Shown here in pieces: positions 14,893 to 24,413 of a stretch of DNA of 64,000 nucleotides (positions are counted from its first letter, which is position 1; every line of letters begins with the position of its first letter). This DNA comes from Chryseolinea sp. H1M3-3. Its GTDB lineage: Bacteria > Bacteroidota > Bacteroidia > Cytophagales > Cyclobacteriaceae. The notes beneath the pieces were generated by a model. That model saw only the letters and a list, made by a program, of their open reading frames with translations, was not told the DNA's origin and did no database searches. Position numbers and translations under genes: made by a program. The DNA is taken from assembly GCF_029360725.1 (NCBI RefSeq), contig NZ_JARKMY010000004.1, positions 62,001 through 126,000 of the forward strand, in the 5' to 3' direction.

Positions 14893-17800
14893 ATGTTTAG
14901 CAAATTTATTCAAAGACCGGTTCTTGCGATATCGATATCGCTTGCAATCATATTCCTGGGCGTACTGGCCATCTATACGAGACCTGTTTCCCAATTCCCT
15001 GACATCGCGCCGCCGCGTGTAAATATTTTTATTGCTTACCCCGGGTCCAGCGCCGACGTACTGGTGCAATCAACCCTCATCCCACTTGAGCGTGCGATCA
15101 ATGGCGTTCAAGGGATGCAATATATTATTTCCGATGCTACGAGCGCTGGAGAAGCTACCGTTCAAATCGTATTTGAGCCCGGTACTGATCCGAATGCTGC
15201 CGTCGTGAACGTGAAGACAAGAGTTGACCAGGTAATGAACAACCTTCCGCCGCTTGTTCAACGTGAAGGCGTGATCATTTCGCCAATTCAGCCAAGTATG
15301 CTGATGTACGTGAACTTATACAGTACCGATAAACATGCGGATGAAAAGTTTTTATACAATTATTCAAGCGTTCACATTTTACCCGAACTCCAACGCATCA
15401 GTGGAATGGGTCGCGCCCAGATACTTGGAAGCAGGCAATTCGCCATGCGGATTTGGCTGAAGCCCGACAGGATGAGAGCATACAATATCTCCACCGAGGA
15501 AGTAATGGAAGCGATCAATGAGCAAAGTGTTATCGGCAGGCCTGGACGATTAGGGCAGGCGTCCGGAAAGACACCACAATCGCTTGAGTACGTCCTTGTT
15601 TACAAAGGCAGGTTCAATGAGCCGGAGGAGTATGAGAATATCATCATAAAGGCAAATTCCGAAGGTGAGATCCTCAAGCTGAAGGACATGGCCGAAGTCG
15701 AATTGGGAAGTGAATTCTTCGATATCTACTCCAACAAGGATGGATATCCTTCGGCATCCATCGTACTAAAACAAAATTTCGGAAGCAATGCCAGCAAGGT
15801 AATAGAAGGTGTAAAGGAAAAACTGAAAGAGTTGGAAGCGGACTTTCCTCCGGGAATGAAATACGATATCAATTATGATGTTTCAAAGTTTGTCGACGCA
15901 TCCATCGATAAAGTCATGCATACGCTAATTGAGGCCTTCATTCTGGTTGCACTCGTAGTATTTGTCTTCCTTGGCGATTGGAGATCTACATTAATCCCAA
16001 CCCTTGCCGTTCCGGTATCACTCATTGGTGCATTTGCTTTTATGCAACTCTTTGGCTTGACTATCAATCTGATCACGCTTTTTGCGCTTGTGCTTGCCAT
16101 CGGAATTGTGGTTGATAATGCCATTGTAGTAGTCGAGGCTGTGCATGCAAAAATGCATGAAGAAAATCTCACACCATATAAAGCGACCGTAAAAGTTCTT
16201 GATGAAATCAGTGGAGCGATTATCGCGATCACGTTGATTATGACTGCTGTTTTTGTACCGGTATCTTTCATGACTGGCCCTGTGGGAATTTTTTACAGAC
16301 AGTTTGCGATCACGATGGGTAGTGCGATTGTTCTCTCAGGCGTTGTAGCGCTTACGCTCACGCCGGTGCTCTGCGCCATGATCCTGAAAAGCAACTATGG
16401 GAAACCAAAGCGCAAGTCACCGGTGGACAAATTTATTGACTGGTTTAATAGAAAGTTCGAGAAAGTCACCGGCAAATACACGAGCCTTCTCACACGTATT
16501 GTTGATCGCCGGATGGTCACTTACGGAATCTTTGTCTTGTTTGCAGTAGGTACTTTTCTTATGAACAAGACCTTACCCGCCGGATTTATTCCCAGCGAAG
16601 ATCAGGGAATGATCTATGCAATTATTCAAATGCCTCCAGGCAGCACGTTAGAAAGAACCAACGATGTGTCCAGGAAACTTCAGCAGATCGCAGAGGAAGT
16701 TGATGGAATTCAATCGGTATCCTCATTGGCGGGTTACGAAATATTGACAGAAGGCCGGGGATCAAACGCGGGTACGTGTATCATCAACCTTAAAGACTGG
16801 TCGGAGCGCCATCATTCCGTAGGTGAGATCGTAGAAGAATTGGAGGAAAAAACAAAAGACATGGGCGCTGTCATAGAATTCTTCGAGCCGCCCGCAGTTC
16901 CGGGATATGGATCATCCGATGGATTTTCGCTGCGCCTGTTAGATAAGGGCGCCACCACCGATTACCAGGAATTTGATAAAGTAAATGCACAATTCATGCA
17001 CGACCTCGGCCAGAGGAAGGAACTGGCAGGGTTGTTCACATTCTTCGCCGCCAACTATCCCCAATATGAGCTGATCATAGACAACGAAATGGCTATGCAA
17101 AAAGGCGTTTCTATTGGCAAGGCCATGGAGAATCTGGACATTCTGATCGGAAGCACATACGAACAGGGCTTCACGCGGTTTCGTACTTTTTATAAAGTGT
17201 ATACGCAAGCAGCCCCCGAGTATCGAAAATTACCATCCGATATTCTGGACCTCTTTATCAAGAATGATCGCGATGAGATGGTGCCTTATTCATCCTTTAT
17301 GAAGATGAAAAAAACGCAAGGTCCGAATGAAATTACGAGATTCAATCTTTACAACTCTTCGTCTATCCGGGGGATTCCGGCGGCGGGCTTCACAAGCGGT
17401 GACGCAATTGAAGCGATTCAGGAAGTGGCCCAGCAAACGCTCCCCCGAGGTTACGACATCGCATGGGAAGGCTTGTCTTTCGACGAAGCAAAACGAGGAA
17501 ATGAGGCGCTGTATATTTTTATCGTCGTGTTAATCTTCGTCTACCTGGTGCTGGCAGCACAGTATGAAAGTTTTGTTATACCGCTCGCGGTGATCCTATC
17601 CCTTCCTGCCGGGGTATTCGGGTCATTTTTATTGATCAAAACGATGGGACTCGCTAACGACATCTATGCGCAAATGGGTCTCATCATGCTGGTCGGGTTA
17701 TTAGGTAAGAACGCCGTATTAATCGTTGAGTTCGCTGTACAGAAGCATCAGCAGGGAGCAACCGTATTGGCTGCTGCGATCGAAGGCGCACGCGTTCGTT

Positions 17801-18123
17801 TCAGGCCCATCCTGATGACTTCTTTTGCTTTTATCGCAGGTTTGATTCCACTCGTGGTGGCTACTGGCGCTGGTGCCATTGGAAACCGCACAATTGGCTC
17901 TTCCTCTCTGGGAGGAATGTTGCTCGGAACGGTGTTCGGTGTTATTGTGGTACCAGGACTTTATTTCATCGTTGGTACGATTGCCGAGGGCAAGAAACTT
18001 ATCCGCGACGAGGATGAAAATCCGTTAAGCGAACAAATGGTAGAAGATGCAGCCGAAGCTGGAATGGTCAAACGGCTTCTTAAAAAATTAAGAAAGAAAA
18101 ATGATACGACAGATAATTTATAA
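14893..18123 (+). CDS. RND multidrug efflux permease (HAE1/AcrB type)
   Basis: 1076 residues, normal for the family. MFSKFIQRPVLAISISLAII begins TM1; two large periplasmic loops follow (about 30-340 and 565-870). TM4 carries the proton-relay aspartate region GIVVDNAIVVVEAVHAKM, and TM10-12 include LVGLLGKNAVLIVEFA. The family is a homotrimer that exports amphipathic compounds by proton motive force. Order adaptor-pump-channel is complete, and the gene overlaps the channel gene by 23 bases, so translation is coupled. Substrates are unknown; no regulator is next to the operon, the nearest TetR gene being in another operon 3 kb away. Confidence 0.95.
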   Translation: MFSKFIQRPVLAISISLAIIFLGVLAIYTRPVSQFPDIAPPRVNIFIAYPGSSADVLVQSTLIPLERAINGVQGMQYIISDATSAGEATVQIVFEPGTDPNAAVVNVKTRVDQVMNNLPPLVQREGVIISPIQPSMLMYVNLYSTDKHADEKFLYNYSSVHILPELQRISGMGRAQILGSRQFAMRIWLKPDRMRAYNISTEEVMEAINEQSVIGRPGRLGQASGKTPQSLEYVLVYKGRFNEPEEYENIIIKANSEGEILKLKDMAEVELGSEFFDIYSNKDGYPSASIVLKQNFGSNASKVIEGVKEKLKELEADFPPGMKYDINYDVSKFVDASIDKVMHTLIEAFILVALVVFVFLGDWRSTLIPTLAVPVSLIGAFAFMQLFGLTINLITLFALVLAIGIVVDNAIVVVEAVHAKMHEENLTPYKATVKVLDEISGAIIAITLIMTAVFVPVSFMTGPVGIFYRQFAITMGSAIVLSGVVALTLTPVLCAMILKSNYGKPKRKSPVDKFIDWFNRKFEKVTGKYTSLLTRIVDRRMVTYGIFVLFAVGTFLMNKTLPAGFIPSEDQGMIYAIIQMPPGSTLERTNDVSRKLQQIAEEVDGIQSVSSLAGYEILTEGRGSNAGTCIINLKDWSERHHSVGEIVEELEEKTKDMGAVIEFFEPPAVPGYGSSDGFSLRLLDKGATTDYQEFDKVNAQFMHDLGQRKELAGLFTFFAANYPQYELIIDNEMAMQKGVSIGKAMENLDILIGSTYEQGFTRFRTFYKVYTQAAPEYRKLPSDILDLFIKNDRDEMVPYSSFMKMKKTQGPNEITRFNLYNSSSIRGIPAAGFTSGDAIEAIQEVAQQTLPRGYDIAWEGLSFDEAKRGNEALYIFIVVLIFVYLVLAAQYESFVIPLAVILSLPAGVFGSFLLIKTMGLANDIYAQMGLIMLVGLLGKNAVLIVEFAVQKHQQGATVLAAAIEGARVRFRPILMTSFAFIAGLIPLVVATGAGAIGNRTIGSSSLGGMLLGTVFGVIVVPGLYFIVGTIAEGKKLIRDEDENPLSEQMVEDAAEAGMVKRLLKKLRKKNDTTDNL

Positions 18124-19531
18124 AACCCTCCCGGTAGTTTTTATACTATCGTCACTACTAGGGTGCAAAACCTTGCAAAGGCCGATTAAAACTGAAAACA
18201 AGGTTGTCCCTTTGACTTATGGCTCTTCACAGGACTCGACAACCGTAGCCAGGATGAACTGGAAGGAATATTTCTCTGATGCAAATCTTGTCGCACTTAT
18301 AGACAGCGCGTTAAAAAGGAATCAGGAACTTAACATCACCCTGCAAGAAATCGAGATCCTGAGAAATGAAGTGCGAACAAGGCGAGGAGAATACCTTCCA
18401 TTCGTTGACGTACGCGCTGGCGCTGGTGTCGAAAAAGAAGGACGATATACCAGGCATGGGTCGGTAGATGAAAATGGTGAAATCATGCCGGGTAAAAGAT
18501 TTCCAGATCCGTTACCAAACTATGAGATGGGCGTGTTTGCCTCGTGGGAGGTAGATGTTTGGAAAAAATTGAGAAATTCAAAAAAAGCAGCAGCCCTCAG
18601 ATATCTTGCTGGCAGGGAAGGCAGAAACTTTCTGGTGACGAACCTGATTGGAGAAATAGCCAATTCGTATTACGAATTGATGGCACTCGATAATCAGCTG
18701 GACATCATTGTCAAAAATATTGCGATCCAAACCAATGCGCTGCAGATTGTGAGGCAGCAGAAAGAGGCCGCAAAATTGACTCAGCTCGCTGTCAACCGAT
18801 TTGAAGCACAGCTGCTCAATACGACAAACCTTCAATATGAGATCCGGCAAAAGATTGTTGAAACTGAGAACGAGCTCAGTTTTTTAACGGGTAGTTTTCC
18901 CAATGGAATCCCGCGGAGTTCGATTCAATTTAATGACATCACGCTCGATTCACTTCGCGTAGGAATTCCATCTCAATTGCTGGCAAACCGTGCGGATATC
19001 CGGCAAGCGGAGCTTGAACTTTCAGCCGCCAGGCTGGATATAAAAGCAGCGCGAGCAAACTTTTTTCCATCTGTCAGAATCGAAGGCGGCGTGGGGTTTC
19101 AGGCTTTTAACGCAAGCTATCTTCTCAACCCTGAGTCGATGTTGTTTAGAATGGCTGGTGATCTAGTGGCTCCGTTGGTGAACAGAAATGCCATCATCGC
19201 GCAATATAATAGCGCTACTGCCAGGCAGGTGCAAGCTGTATATGATTATGAACGTACAATACTGAATGCATATGTAGATGTTGTAAATCAGCTTTCCAGC
19301 GTCCAGAATTTTGCTAAAAGTTATGAGGCGAAGTCACGGGAAGTGGACATCCTGATGCAATCCGTTGTCATTTCAAACAGCCTTTTCCGATCGGCACGTG
19401 CAGATTACCTCGAGGTATTGCTGACACAACGTGAAGCATTGGAGTCGAAGATGGAGCTGGTGGAAATCAAGCGCCGTCAAATGAATTCCAAAGTGAATAT
19501 ATACAGAGCGTTGGGCGGAGGCTGGAACTAA
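18101..19531 (+). CDS. RND efflux outer membrane factor (TolC/OprM-like lipoprotein)
   Basis: 476 residues. Lipobox LLGC (Cys22) gives an outer-membrane lipoprotein of the NodT/OprM group. Two outer membrane efflux repeats follow: LIDSALKRNQELNITLQEIEI starts the first helical repeat and ELSAARLDIKAARANFFPS the second. The start overlaps the pump gene by 23 bases in another frame; the ATG is fixed by the signal peptide. It completes the tripartite pump. A stem with a T-rich tail 20 bases past the stop probably ends the operon. Confidence 0.93.
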   Translation: MIRQIIYKTLPVVFILSSLLGCKTLQRPIKTENKVVPLTYGSSQDSTTVARMNWKEYFSDANLVALIDSALKRNQELNITLQEIEILRNEVRTRRGEYLPFVDVRAGAGVEKEGRYTRHGSVDENGEIMPGKRFPDPLPNYEMGVFASWEVDVWKKLRNSKKAAALRYLAGREGRNFLVTNLIGEIANSYYELMALDNQLDIIVKNIAIQTNALQIVRQQKEAAKLTQLAVNRFEAQLLNTTNLQYEIRQKIVETENELSFLTGSFPNGIPRSSIQFNDITLDSLRVGIPSQLLANRADIRQAELELSAARLDIKAARANFFPSVRIEGGVGFQAFNASYLLNPESMLFRMAGDLVAPLVNRNAIIAQYNSATARQVQAVYDYERTILNAYVDVVNQLSSVQNFAKSYEAKSREVDILMQSVVISNSLFRSARADYLEVLLTQREALESKMELVEIKRRQMNSKVNIYRALGGGWN

Positions 19532-19550
19532 CCAGGAACTCTTAAAAATG

Positions 19551-19599
19551 ATCCCGGTGCTGGCTAGCAATGTTGTCGGGCTGGTACCGGGATTTTATT
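19551..19599 (+). terminator. Probable terminator of the RND operon
   Basis: ATCCCGGT (19551-19558) pairs perfectly with ACCGGGAT (19586-19593), followed by TTTATTT. The 27-base loop is long but could fold further. It lies directly after the channel gene. Confidence 0.55.
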
Positions 19600-19657
19600 T
19601 GCTCGATAGGAGCACAGAAAACGAGATTTAATCATAGCAATTGTACTACACTCATTT

Positions 19658-20326
19658 ATGGCAAAGATCATTCGACCGACGTATCCTTTAAATTTCAGCA
19701 TAGGTCTTCTCATTCTCATTTTTGTATTGTCGACCTTTATATCGCTGGAAATTTTTGCAGTGAAGTGGCGCGTGGTAATGGAAGGTGGCAGCCCATTGGT
19801 CGGCATGTTCCTGGCAGCAGTTGCTGTCGTTGTCATGGCGCTGATTCTATGGGAAGAGTTTTTATTTCCTGTGCGTATTAAACCCATCGAAGATGAAATC
19901 ATTTTCAGAAACCATTTCACCAAATTGAAAACACAAGTGCTTATTTATTGTGTGATTCCAGTCATCGTTGGCTTTATTTATCTCAATTACCAGGTCAATT
20001 ATTTCTGGTTTATTGCGTGGGCAGCAATATGCATTATCTCACCCGCCGGCAAACTCATCTCCGGCATAAAGAACTACAACGATTTTTTGAAACTCACGAA
20101 TAACACAATCGCATATAAAAACAACGACAAAGAAGGTGTGTTTCCGGTGCAGGATATCCAGGAGATCGCCTTGCTCAGAGACGAAGCGAATGTTCTTCAC
20201 AAAGTGCAGGTACTCATGCAAAACAGCAGCCGTGTGGTTATTGATCTGGATGAAATGGAATTGGAAGCCTATTATGAGACAATAGATGAGTTTATCAACC
20301 ATCATTACAAAGCCGTGGTGAGGTAA
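19658..20326 (+). CDS. Hypothetical integral membrane protein with C-terminal PH-like region
   Basis: 222 residues, no named family recognised. Four hydrophobic segments can be seen (about 15-33, 49-65, 95-110 and 114-130), with a cytosolic or periplasmic C-terminal part of beta strands (TNNTIAYKNN, EGVFPVQDIQEIALL, VQVLMQNSSRVVIDLDEMEL) similar in layout to small PH-like membrane-associated domains. It stands alone on the plus strand after the RND terminator and converges with the DUF2490 gene. Function unknown. Confidence 0.7.
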   Translation: MAKIIRPTYPLNFSIGLLILIFVLSTFISLEIFAVKWRVVMEGGSPLVGMFLAAVAVVVMALILWEEFLFPVRIKPIEDEIIFRNHFTKLKTQVLIYCVIPVIVGFIYLNYQVNYFWFIAWAAICIISPAGKLISGIKNYNDFLKLTNNTIAYKNNDKEGVFPVQDIQEIALLRDEANVLHKVQVLMQNSSRVVIDLDEMELEAYYETIDEFINHHYKAVVR

Positions 20327-20440
20327 GACTTTCGTTTATATGGATGGTTTGGATATTCCGAGGTCGAACCAGTCTTCGTTACAAACATCCGGAACCTCAG
20401 TAGCCGGAGTGGTGGATGAGATGTGGAGTGAGTTCTTTAC

Positions 20441-21220
20441 CTACTTCTGTTTCGCGAGAGCCACATTTGAAAACAAACCAATCTGCAGGGTATGGTTATT
20501 CTCTATCTTGTTCTTTGCCGAGGTGCCATCAAGATTTCTCAGCTGAACGATCTGGTAGAGATATCCTAGCTCCAATTTAAAATTCGGAGAAATCGTGTAT
20601 CCAACGGCGCCATATAATCTGTTCTGATCGTAAATATTATAGCCGACATCCTTACCAAAATTGATGAATATTTCATCGTACAACGCGGCAAAAACCGGAT
20701 TCTTTCCGCTGGTGATGTTGATTGTTGCTTTTGCCATGTATCTCATCCGGTTCTCATATCGTCCATTTGCAAATTGACCCGTCGACGCATTTCCAATCAT
20801 TCGTTGCTCAAGCCGGTAACGATGCGCAAGTTTTACTTTTCCCAAATCCTGTTGAAGAAAAAGTTGCTGCCATATACGGTGTTCTGGGAAACGATGCTGA
20901 ACAGCAAATTCGCCATAGGGGTACGTTTCGACAAAAGCATAGCCAATCGTAAAACGGACGTCCGGTTTTGCATAAAAATCAATTCCAGTTCGGAGGAGCA
21001 ACTGCTGGTTTTCGGAAAAGACGTCACTCCTCCTCCATTGAAACTCTGCATGTAAACCCATTCGGCCCGTGAACTTATGATTTCCAAAGTACATCAGCCA
21101 CGCATTGGTGTTATACGCGTGCGTGCGTGTTTGCGCCTTGGTGAATAAAGCCAAAAACAAAAATGATATGACCAATAAAACTCTCGGGAAGACCATGCGA
21201 TACAATTGAACGTGAATCAT
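20441..21220 (-). CDS. DUF2490 outer-membrane beta-barrel protein
   Basis: 259 residues with signal peptide ending at TKAQ. Many alternating hydrophobic strands with aromatic girdles: HAEFQWRRSDVF, LLRTGIDFYA, FTIGYAFVETYPYG, EHRIWQQL, RYRLEQRMI, NRMRYMAKATINI, and a final strand NHTLQIGLFSNVAL. This pattern and the conserved HRIWQQ..RYRLEQR motif are those of DUF2490. Its ATG overlaps the stop of the TetR gene by 4 bases, so it is translated with the regulator. Being the last gene of a SulP/carbonic anhydrase operon it could form an anion-permeable pore in the outer membrane, which is inference only. Confidence 0.85.
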   Translation of the reverse strand: MIHVQLYRMVFPRVLLVISFLFLALFTKAQTRTHAYNTNAWLMYFGNHKFTGRMGLHAEFQWRRSDVFSENQQLLLRTGIDFYAKPDVRFTIGYAFVETYPYGEFAVQHRFPEHRIWQQLFLQQDLGKVKLAHRYRLEQRMIGNASTGQFANGRYENRMRYMAKATINITSGKNPVFAALYDEIFINFGKDVGYNIYDQNRLYGAVGYTISPNFKLELGYLYQIVQLRNLDGTSAKNKIENNHTLQIGLFSNVALAKQK

Positions 21221-21918
21221 TTTGAAATTGCTTTGAAAACCAGCTCAGTCAGGAATTGCGTCGTGTCATTTAACCGTTTATGCGTAACGTCGGTTAATGA
21301 CGGCAAGTGTTCAGCAAAGAATTTTTGATCATGAGAACTTTCAATCACTGTAGATATGAGTGCTCTAGGAAAACGGTAATCAGGGTTGATTTCATTTACG
21401 ATAAAAGCAACGCGATTGCATAATCGTTTGTAGCTGATAAAAAGTCCTTGTTCATTTACCGTATCGACATCTTTAATAAGATAGACTTTAGAAGACTCTG
21501 ATACCACAATTCTGTATAGTGCTACTTCATCAATGTGTTCGAAGCTTGGATCCTTTTCGATCGGTGCGGAGAGAAGCCGGATTGCAATGTGGAGACGTTC
21601 CGTCGCGGATTCGATATTGGACGTAGCCATGATAACTTTGTAATCCATCCAATTCCAGTACCAGGCTAAAAGATAGAGGAGCATTTTATGTTTGCTTTCG
21701 AAGTACCGGTAAATTGATGGTTCTGTCGCCCCTATTTTGGCCGCTAGCTTCTTGAAGGTAAAAGACTCAAAACCAATTTTATCTATCATCTGAATACCGT
21801 ATCGGATGATCTGCAGACCCAGGTCGGATGAGTTCGGATCTTTCAGGTAAAGCTTAGCATCTACATCGATGTTAATTTTCACTGGCTTGAATATCTTCTT
21901 TTGTTTTAATTCGGGCAT
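21217..21918 (-). CDS. TetR/AcrR-family transcriptional regulator
   Basis: 233 residues. The helix-turn-helix lies at about residues 48-80: FTFKKLAAKIGATEPSIYRY followed by FESKHKMLL, the normal TetR pattern. The C-terminal ligand domain is helical and not assignable. The gene is third in the minus-strand operon after the SulP transporter and carbonic anhydrase, 47 bases past the latter, and is coupled to DUF2490 by a 4-base overlap. The palindrome just downstream of the operon promoter (24295-24309) is a good candidate operator, so autorepression is likely. The effector is unknown. Confidence 0.88.
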   Translation of the reverse strand: MPELKQKKIFKPVKINIDVDAKLYLKDPNSSDLGLQIIRYGIQMIDKIGFESFTFKKLAAKIGATEPSIYRYFESKHKMLLYLLAWYWNWMDYKVIMATSNIESATERLHIAIRLLSAPIEKDPSFEHIDEVALYRIVVSESSKVYLIKDVDTVNEQGLFISYKRLCNRVAFIVNEINPDYRFPRALISTVIESSHDQKFFAEHLPSLTDVTHKRLNDTTQFLTELVFKAISK

Positions 21919-21925
21919 TATAGTT

Positions 21926-21935
21926 TAACATATGA
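21926..21935. promoter_or_regulatory. Decamer near the TetR start, shared with the site at 24838-24847
   Basis: The minus strand reads TCATATGTTA 8 bases before the TetR start codon; the same decamer is found on the plus strand at 24838-24847 inside an inverted repeat. It may mark a second binding site of the regulator. A decamer match alone is weak evidence. Confidence 0.3.
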
Positions 21936-21965
21936 TGTAACACATAAATAAATCCTAGCAACCCG

Positions 21966-22637
21966 CTAAGTAAACGCTATGTTTTTTTTAAGACTTTGGG
22001 CCGTGATTATTTCTTTGTCATAGAACTCAACCACTCCGGTTTCCACATTATACATTCCACCGATAAGCGCAATTTCATCATTTTGCAGCAGTTGCTCAAT
22101 AACCTGGCTATGTGCCGGGATTTGTTTTAATGTCTCTCGAACATTTAGTTCAGCTACATTTTCTACAAATGCTATGTTGCTTGCGTTTCTGTTTTGCTTC
22201 GTTGCAACCTCCAAATCGAGCGCTGGTTTAATTTTGCTGAGCAGCGTCGTTAAATTTCCAAGTTTAACGTCATCGCAAGCTCCTTTGATCGCTCCGCATT
22301 TTGTATGTCCCAACACAACGACAACCTTCGCGCCGGCCACTTTACAAGCAAACTCCATACTACCCAGAATATCCTCGTTTAAAATATTTCCTGCGATGCG
22401 GCAACTGAAGACATCGCCTAACCCCTGATCAAAAATAAGCTCGGCTGATGTGCGTGAATCAATACAGCTTAGGATAAACGCAAAGGGATGCTGACCATCT
22501 GATGTTTCGTTTACCTGTTGCAAAAGGTTTCGGTTAATTTTAAGATTATTCACGAACCGTTTATTGCCCTCCTTCAATAGCTCGATTGCTTTAGCTGGAG
22601 AAAGTTGCGTCTGCATTTCTTTTGTAAGTGTTCTCAT
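21966..22637 (-). CDS. can: Beta-class carbonic anhydrase
   Basis: 223 residues. Zinc ligands of the beta class are all present: Cys58 and Asp60 (SCIDSR, with Arg62 as the dyad partner), His111 and Cys114 (GHTKCGAIKGA). GLGDVFSCRIAGN is the second family signature. The enzyme interconverts CO2 and bicarbonate in the cytosol. The SulP transporter gene ends 24 bases upstream, a pairing seen in bicarbonate uptake systems. The C-terminus LIGGMYNVETGVVEFYD is the usual last strand. Gene symbol given by family, not by orthology. Confidence 0.93.
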   Translation of the reverse strand: MRTLTKEMQTQLSPAKAIELLKEGNKRFVNNLKINRNLLQQVNETSDGQHPFAFILSCIDSRTSAELIFDQGLGDVFSCRIAGNILNEDILGSMEFACKVAGAKVVVVLGHTKCGAIKGACDDVKLGNLTTLLSKIKPALDLEVATKQNRNASNIAFVENVAELNVRETLKQIPAHSQVIEQLLQNDEIALIGGMYNVETGVVEFYDKEIITAQSLKKNIAFT

Positions 22638-22661
22638 AACTTTTCTGTTTTATTATTGGAG

Positions 22662-24263
22662 TCAATTTCTTGAATTGTATGCCACTTCATTGGCAATTAG
22701 CCGATGGTTGTTTGCATGACGCAAAGGCTCGAGCGCCGGGATATTAATAACCTGCACACCAACATCTCGGTTTTTCGCATTTACGATATAGTCTTTAAGA
22801 ATATCAATGATATCATGATCAATTACCTTAGATTTTGAGGCGTCTATCACAATGTTTGATCCTGTCGGCACCTGGTTTATGGCGTGCAAAATGCTCCCTT
22901 TATTCAAAAATGAAACCTCCTCTGACAATATGATCTTATAGGTATCCCTTCCGTTAACAGTAGTTTTCTGGAGGTCATATGAGTTTTTGTAATTGTTCCG
23001 TAGGATGTAAAAAATGGATACGGCCATACCTATCGCAATGCCTTTTAATAGATCGGTGAAAACAATGCCAAGAACCGTAGCCATAAAAGGAATAAACTGA
23101 TGCCATCCTAGCTGATACATCGCCTTAAACAACGCTGGCTTTGCCAGTTTATATCCCACAACGAACAGGATACATGCCAGGCTTGCCAGTGGAATCATAT
23201 TGATTACATGTGGTATTGCCAGGGCGCTCAATAACAAGAAAAATCCATGCAAAATAGTTGATGTCTTTGTTCTTCCTCCGAATGTAATGTTTGTGGAACT
23301 ACGAACAATAACCTGCGTTACGGGTAGACCACCAATAAATCCTGAGATCATATTTCCGAGTCCTTGAGCTTTGAGTTCCCGGTTTGTCGGAGTCGTTCTC
23401 TTAAACGGGTCTAACTTATCAGTCGCCTCCACACAAAGTAAAGTTTCCAGGCTGGCGATCAATGCTAATACCACTGCAGTAACGTAAATATTGATGTTTG
23501 TAAGCTGCGAAAAGTCTGGTAAAGAGAATTGACCAAAAAAATCTCCTACCGTCGCAGCGACTGGAATGTTCACCAGTTGGTCTTTACTAAGCGAGAAAGG
23601 AAGTACGCCTGCCTGAAACAATTGGTTTAGAAGAATTCCACATATCACAACCACTACGGGTCCCTGGATCAATCCAAATATTTTATGTTTTTTAATTAAC
23701 ACAGCATCCCACAGAATCAAAATAAAAAGCGATACAGCCGATATCAGCAAGACCCCAGGGGTAAGTACTTCCCAAGCGGTTTCAAGATTTGTTAAAGTAT
23801 TCGCTTCACCTGTTTGAAACGCAAGGTCTCCTTCATAGTCAGCATCATAGCCCAATGCATGAGGAATCTGTTTGAGGATAATAATCACTCCAATCCCCGT
23901 TAGCATACCCTTGATCACCGATGTCGGGAAATAGTACGCAATGATTCCCATCCTCAAATAGCCCATAATGATCTGAAGTATTCCGGCGATTACGACAGCC
24001 ATAAGAAATGCTTCCCACCCCAAGCTATTAATTGCTCCAAGAACAATTACAGCTAGTCCCGCTGCAGGGCCACTTACACCTAATGGAGATCCACTCGCCA
24101 TGCCGACAATCATACCGCCGACGATACCCGCAATAACACCGGCAAAAAGAGGCGCACCGGAAGCCAGTGCGATGCCGAGGCACAGGGGCATGGCAACACA
24201 AAAGACTACAATACTAGCAGGAAGATCATGACGGATGTTCTCCAGTAAACCGTTCTTAGTCAT
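22662..24263 (-). CDS. SulP-family inorganic anion transporter (probable bicarbonate transporter)
   Basis: 533 residues from the ATG at 24263; an in-frame ATG at 24275 would add MWHI and cannot be excluded. The N-terminal two thirds are the SulP membrane domain: DLPASIVVFCVAMPLCLGIA, then the signature region MASGSPLGVSGPAAGLAV, and about 11-14 helices. The last 120 residues form a STAS domain (ILSEEVSFLNKGSILHAINQ, NIVIDASKSKVIDHD). The family carries bicarbonate, sulfate or dicarboxylates. Carbonic anhydrase next in the operon argues for bicarbonate. It is the first gene of the operon, behind a strong promoter and palindromic operator. Confidence 0.9.
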   Translation of the reverse strand: MTKNGLLENIRHDLPASIVVFCVAMPLCLGIALASGAPLFAGVIAGIVGGMIVGMASGSPLGVSGPAAGLAVIVLGAINSLGWEAFLMAVVIAGILQIIMGYLRMGIIAYYFPTSVIKGMLTGIGVIIILKQIPHALGYDADYEGDLAFQTGEANTLTNLETAWEVLTPGVLLISAVSLFILILWDAVLIKKHKIFGLIQGPVVVVICGILLNQLFQAGVLPFSLSKDQLVNIPVAATVGDFFGQFSLPDFSQLTNINIYVTAVVLALIASLETLLCVEATDKLDPFKRTTPTNRELKAQGLGNMISGFIGGLPVTQVIVRSSTNITFGGRTKTSTILHGFFLLLSALAIPHVINMIPLASLACILFVVGYKLAKPALFKAMYQLGWHQFIPFMATVLGIVFTDLLKGIAIGMAVSIFYILRNNYKNSYDLQKTTVNGRDTYKIILSEEVSFLNKGSILHAINQVPTGSNIVIDASKSKVIDHDIIDILKDYIVNAKNRDVGVQVINIPALEPLRHANNHRLIANEVAYNSRN

Positions 24264-24294
24264 AATATGCCACATTAGTAACGTCTACTTATAC

Positions 24295-24309
24295 GTTAGT
24301 ATTACTAAC
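24295..24309. promoter_or_regulatory. Perfect palindrome, probable operator of the SulP operon
   Basis: GTTAGTA-T-TACTAAC is a perfect 7-1-7 inverted repeat. It lies immediately downstream of the -7 box at 24316-24323, at about +1 to +15 of the transcript, where a bound repressor would block initiation. An additional half-site TTAGTA is at 24275-24280. Confidence 0.6.
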
Positions 24310-24315
24310 AGGATT

Positions 24316-24345
24316 CAAAAATATTCAATTTTTTTGTTTGTTCAA
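24316..24345 (-). promoter_or_regulatory. Promoter of the SulP-carbonic anhydrase-TetR-DUF2490 operon
   Basis: On the minus strand TTG (24345-24343), a 19-base spacer and TATTTTTG (24323-24316) match the Bacteroidota consensus exactly in both boxes and spacing. The predicted start of transcription is near 24310, about 35-47 bases before the SulP start codon. Confidence 0.7.
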
Positions 24346-24413
24346 TGCTCTCCTTGCAAGGTCGGGACCAGGAATATTTTGTAACTTATATTATCGCTTT
24401 CGATCTAACGATT

